The position numbers and the translations under genes were made by a program. A stretch of 8,602 nucleotides of DNA, from assembly GCA_029054485.1 (NCBI GenBank), contig JAIDFD010000147.1:1-8602 (forward strand), given 5' to 3'. The notes beneath the pieces are model-generated. The model was not told where the DNA came from. It saw only the letters and a program-made list of their open reading frames with translations, and did no database searches. This stretch comes from Clostridia bacterium (GTDB taxonomy: Bacteria; Bacillota; Clostridia; Christensenellales; Borkfalkiaceae). Shown piece by piece: positions 7,129 to 8,602 of this stretch (the stretch's first letter is position 1; every line of letters starts with the position of its first letter).

Positions 7129-7157
7129 ATTATACATAATATTTCTCTTAAAATCAA
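7129..7157 (-). promoter_or_regulatory. Sigma-A-type promoter for the DUF4364-TSCPD unit
   Basis: On the minus strand TTGATT (7152-7157), a 17-base spacer and a perfect TATAAT (7129-7134) form a near-consensus promoter. The start point is expected near 7122, giving a leader of roughly 34 bases before ATG 7088. Confidence 0.75.
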
Positions 7158-7176
7158 GATATTTGCCTAAAAATAA

Positions 7177-7205
7177 TTTAATTTTAAAATAATCTGTGAT
7201 ATAAT
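7177..7205 (+). promoter_or_regulatory. Extended -10 promoter for the 247-residue gene and nudF
   Basis: TATAAT at 7200-7205 is preceded by TGA (7197-7199), giving the extended -10 form TGnTATAAT. The matching -35 position (7177-7182, TTTAAT) is weak, as is usual for extended -10 promoters. The start point is expected near 7212, and the ATG is at 7235. Confidence 0.68.
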
Positions 7206-7234
7206 AACCCTGTAAAGCATAATTTAGGTGGTGT

Positions 7235-7978
7235 ATGGAAAACACAAAAGAACAAGTTTTAACCTTTTTGGAAAAGTGCGAAGAACTTAGAAAATGCAAA
7301 TTTATAATGGCAACCACAAAAATAAAGGATCTGTTGAAGTGCATTGTCAACAGTCCCGAGTTATACAGGTTATTTGACGGCGTGACAAAAGACTTTGACT
7401 ATTTGCAAGAAAAAGCAAGGTGTCTTATCGTTGCCGATGACGGCTATATAAATAAGAGCAAAGTTGTTTTGCCGCAGACGGTGGGACACAGGCTTGCTTT
7501 CATTTTCTGTCTTTTGGTCGAGTTTGACAGAGACACGCTGAATTTTAATGAGTTTTTGCAGGTTTATTACCCCGAGGACGGAAGTTATTTTGCAAGCTAT
7601 ATGGCTTTTTGCAATACGGTAATCGTCAGTCTCGAAGAGTTGATTCAGGAAGTTTTTAATGAAGTCATTGAATCGAATGACGAAGATTATGAACGTAAAA
7701 TCACGGCAAATCCTTCGCGTTCAAAGCTATATTCCGAAATTTCGCTTGCTATTGAGGCTGAAAAACATTACCTTTGTCGGACTTCTGTTCCTAAGGAAGA
7801 AAAGGAAGGCGGCTGTAAAATGCTGAACGAGCTTTTGTTTGCCGTAAAGTCCGGAAATGAAAATCTGATAGACGCGCTTATATGCGGATATAACTACTTT
7901 GTGCTTTACAACGGTTGCGTAAGTGACGGCATAGCTTCGCTTATAGATATGCTGGCGGAATTTGAAGCTGTATTATGA
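7235..7978 (+). CDS. Uncharacterised 247-residue protein coupled to nudF
   Basis: I cannot assign this to a named family. It is cytoplasmic in appearance, with no signal peptide; the only strongly hydrophobic run (HRLAFIFCLLVEF, 85-97) is short and probably buried. The most conserved-looking part is about 30-140: IKDLLKCIVNSPELYRLF (30-47), KDFDYLQEKARCL (52-64), LPQTVGHRLAF (79-89) and YYPEDGSYFASYMAFCN (111-127). An acidic, low-hydrophobicity linker (146-165) leads to a helical C-terminal part (about 166-247). The start has AGGTGGTG at 7226-7233 just upstream, with tight spacing. It shares its promoter with nudF and overlaps it by ATGA, so the two are made together. A role related to nucleotide or NAD metabolism is possible from context only. 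Confidence 0.8.
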   Translation: MENTKEQVLTFLEKCEELRKCKFIMATTKIKDLLKCIVNSPELYRLFDGVTKDFDYLQEKARCLIVADDGYINKSKVVLPQTVGHRLAFIFCLLVEFDRDTLNFNEFLQVYYPEDGSYFASYMAFCNTVIVSLEELIQEVFNEVIESNDEDYERKITANPSRSKLYSEISLAIEAEKHYLCRTSVPKEEKEGGCKMLNELLFAVKSGNENLIDALICGYNYFVLYNGCVSDGIASLIDMLAEFEAVL

Positions 7979-8505
7979 AATTTTTTGAAAAGAAAATCAA
8001 ATCGCAGACAGTTTACAGTGGTAAAGTCGTAACTTTGGAAGTGGACGATGTTTTATTGCCCAACGGAAAATGCAGCGTGCGGGAGTGCGTAAGGCACAGC
8101 GGCGGTGCTGCGGTTCTTCTTGTCAAGGACGGCAAAGTGTTGCTTGTAAAGCAGTTCAGATACCCATACGACAAGGAGATTTACGAAATACCCGCAGGCA
8201 AACTGAACAGGGGCGAGGACCCATTAAATGCTGCCGAGCGCGAGCTTGAAGAGGAGACGGGTTTTCGCGCAAAGCTTGTACATTTATTAGACGTTTATCC
8301 CAGTCCTGGTTATACGGACGAGATTATCCATATTTATTTTGCAAACGATATTTGCAACGGGACACAGCATCCTGATGAGGATGAATTTATTTCTCACGAG
8401 TTTGTTGATTTTGCCGAAGTTGTAAAAATGATTGAGCGGGGCGAAATTTGCGATTCAAAGACGGTTGCCGCCGTATACAAATATAAAAGCGATAAAAATT
8501 TATAA
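7975..8505 (+). CDS. nudF: Nudix hydrolase, ADP-ribose pyrophosphatase
   Basis: The enzyme hydrolyses ADP-ribose to AMP and ribose 5-phosphate, clearing a reactive product of NAD breakdown. At 176 residues it has the size of the NudF/YqkG group. The Nudix box is complete: Gly75, Glu81, Arg89-Glu90, Glu93-Glu94 and Gly96-Phe97 fit GX5EX7REUXEEXGU and supply the metal-binding glutamates. YPSPGYTDE (108-116) carries a proline 15 residues after the Nudix glycine, the usual mark of ADP-ribose specificity. The N-terminal part (about 1-45, including VRECVRHSGGAAVL) is the typical dimer and substrate-binding region. The ATG overlaps the stop of the preceding gene (ATGA, 7975-7978) with only a weak ribosome-binding site, which suggests translational coupling. 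The family is firm; specificity for ADP-ribose over other nucleoside diphosphates is well supported but not proven. Confidence 0.92.
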   Translation: MKFFEKKIKSQTVYSGKVVTLEVDDVLLPNGKCSVRECVRHSGGAAVLLVKDGKVLLVKQFRYPYDKEIYEIPAGKLNRGEDPLNAAERELEEETGFRAKLVHLLDVYPSPGYTDEIIHIYFANDICNGTQHPDEDEFISHEFVDFAEVVKMIERGEICDSKTVAAVYKYKSDKNL

Positions 8506-8508
8506 AGT

Positions 8509-8540
8509 AAAAGAGGTTGCCTTTCGGCAACCTCTTTTTT
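8509..8540. terminator. Rho-independent terminator after nudF, probably bidirectional
   Basis: AAAAGAGGTTGCC (8509-8521) pairs with GGCAACCTCTTTT (8526-8538) around a TTTC loop, and the T-run continues to 8540. The A-run on the left side gives a U-tract for transcription from the right, fitting the convergent gene that ends at 8550. Confidence 0.92.
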
Positions 8541-8549
8541 AAATCGGGA

Positions 8550-8602
8550 TTAGTTACAACCGCCACCACAGCCGTTGTTGCCGTTGCCGCACAACAGATT
8601 GG
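8550..8602 (-). CDS. C-terminal end of a small Gly/Asn/Cys-rich protein (start outside window)
   Basis: On the minus strand an open frame enters from the right edge and ends at TAA (8550-8552). Its last residues read NLLCGNGNNGCGGGCN, with three cysteines and many glycines and asparagines. The stop sits just before the hairpin at 8509-8540, as expected for a real gene end. Tails of this kind occur in small glycine-rich spore or envelope peptides of Firmicutes, and also in some modified-peptide precursors. The visible part is too short to choose. The other two minus-strand frames give less gene-like peptides. Confidence 0.5.
   Translation of the reverse strand, partial: NLLCGNGNNGCGGGCN

Larger units (their letters stand above)
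7089..7234. other. Divergent AT-rich intergenic region
   Basis: These 146 bases hold the two promoters back to back, with only 19 bases between their -35 positions. Between them lies a perfect 10-base palindrome, ATTTTAAAAT (7181-7190). Such a layout would let one bound regulator affect both directions, and the DUF4364 protein is encoded next door. Operator function is inference, since short AT palindromes are common by chance here. Confidence 0.5.

Noticed and set aside
7089..7157. Extended N-terminus of the DUF4364 protein from TTG 7157
   Set aside because: The TTG is the -35 box of the likely promoter, the added residues are hydrophobic and unlike the family, and ATG 7088 gives the usual length.
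1..8602. CRISPR array, tRNA, rRNA, insertion sequence or riboswitch
   Set aside because: No regularly spaced repeats, cloverleaf-like stretches, transposase motifs or long structured leaders were seen by eye. Intergenic gaps are all under 150 bases.

Overview
The window looks like a piece of a chromosome from an anaerobic, fermentative Firmicute, most likely class Clostridia. The evidence is the gene content: a bifunctional alcohol/aldehyde dehydrogenase (AdhE), the electron-bifurcating transhydrogenase pair NfnA/NfnB, a DUF4364-type regulator, a TIGR03905-type TSCPD protein, and Shine-Dalgarno sites of the AGGAGG type. Nothing marks a plasmid, phage, insertion sequence, tRNA, rRNA or CRISPR array. 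Genus cannot be read from the sequence.

Layout, left to right. (1) Bases 1-3184, plus strand: adhE, cut by the left edge and lacking about 60 N-terminal residues, followed after 13 bases by a small kinase-fold phosphotransferase. A strong hairpin terminator (3198-3230) closes this unit. (2) Bases 3232-6198, plus strand: a sigma-A-like promoter whose predicted start point falls on the first codon of nfnA, so the message looks leaderless. nfnA carries an extra N-terminal domain of about 80 residues that resembles the 3'-end-binding domain of the primosomal helicase PriA. nfnB follows with a one-base stop/start overlap, then a 137-residue protein of unknown function. A bidirectional terminator (6255-6280) lies between this unit and the next. 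(3) Bases 6290-7088, minus strand: a DUF4364-type winged-helix regulator and a small four-cysteine TSCPD protein, in one transcript. (4) Bases 7089-7234: a divergent AT-rich promoter region. (5) Bases 7235-8505, plus strand: an unrecognised 247-residue protein that overlaps a Nudix ADP-ribose pyrophosphatase (nudF) by ATGA, ended by a terminator (8509-8540). (6) Bases 8550-8602, minus strand: the last codons of a small Gly/Asn/Cys-rich protein that runs off the right edge.

How the genes may work together: AdhE reoxidises NADH while reducing acetyl-CoA to ethanol. NfnAB uses NADH plus reduced ferredoxin to make NADPH. NudF breaks down ADP-ribose, a product of NAD turnover. The neighbourhood therefore leans towards nicotinamide redox balance, although these are separate transcription units and a functional link is inference.

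The observations most worth a second look are the PriA-like domain fused to NfnA with a leaderless start, an in-frame ribosome-binding site and ATG exactly at the AdhE domain linker, the two unrecognised proteins, and the cysteine/glycine-rich protein at the right edge.
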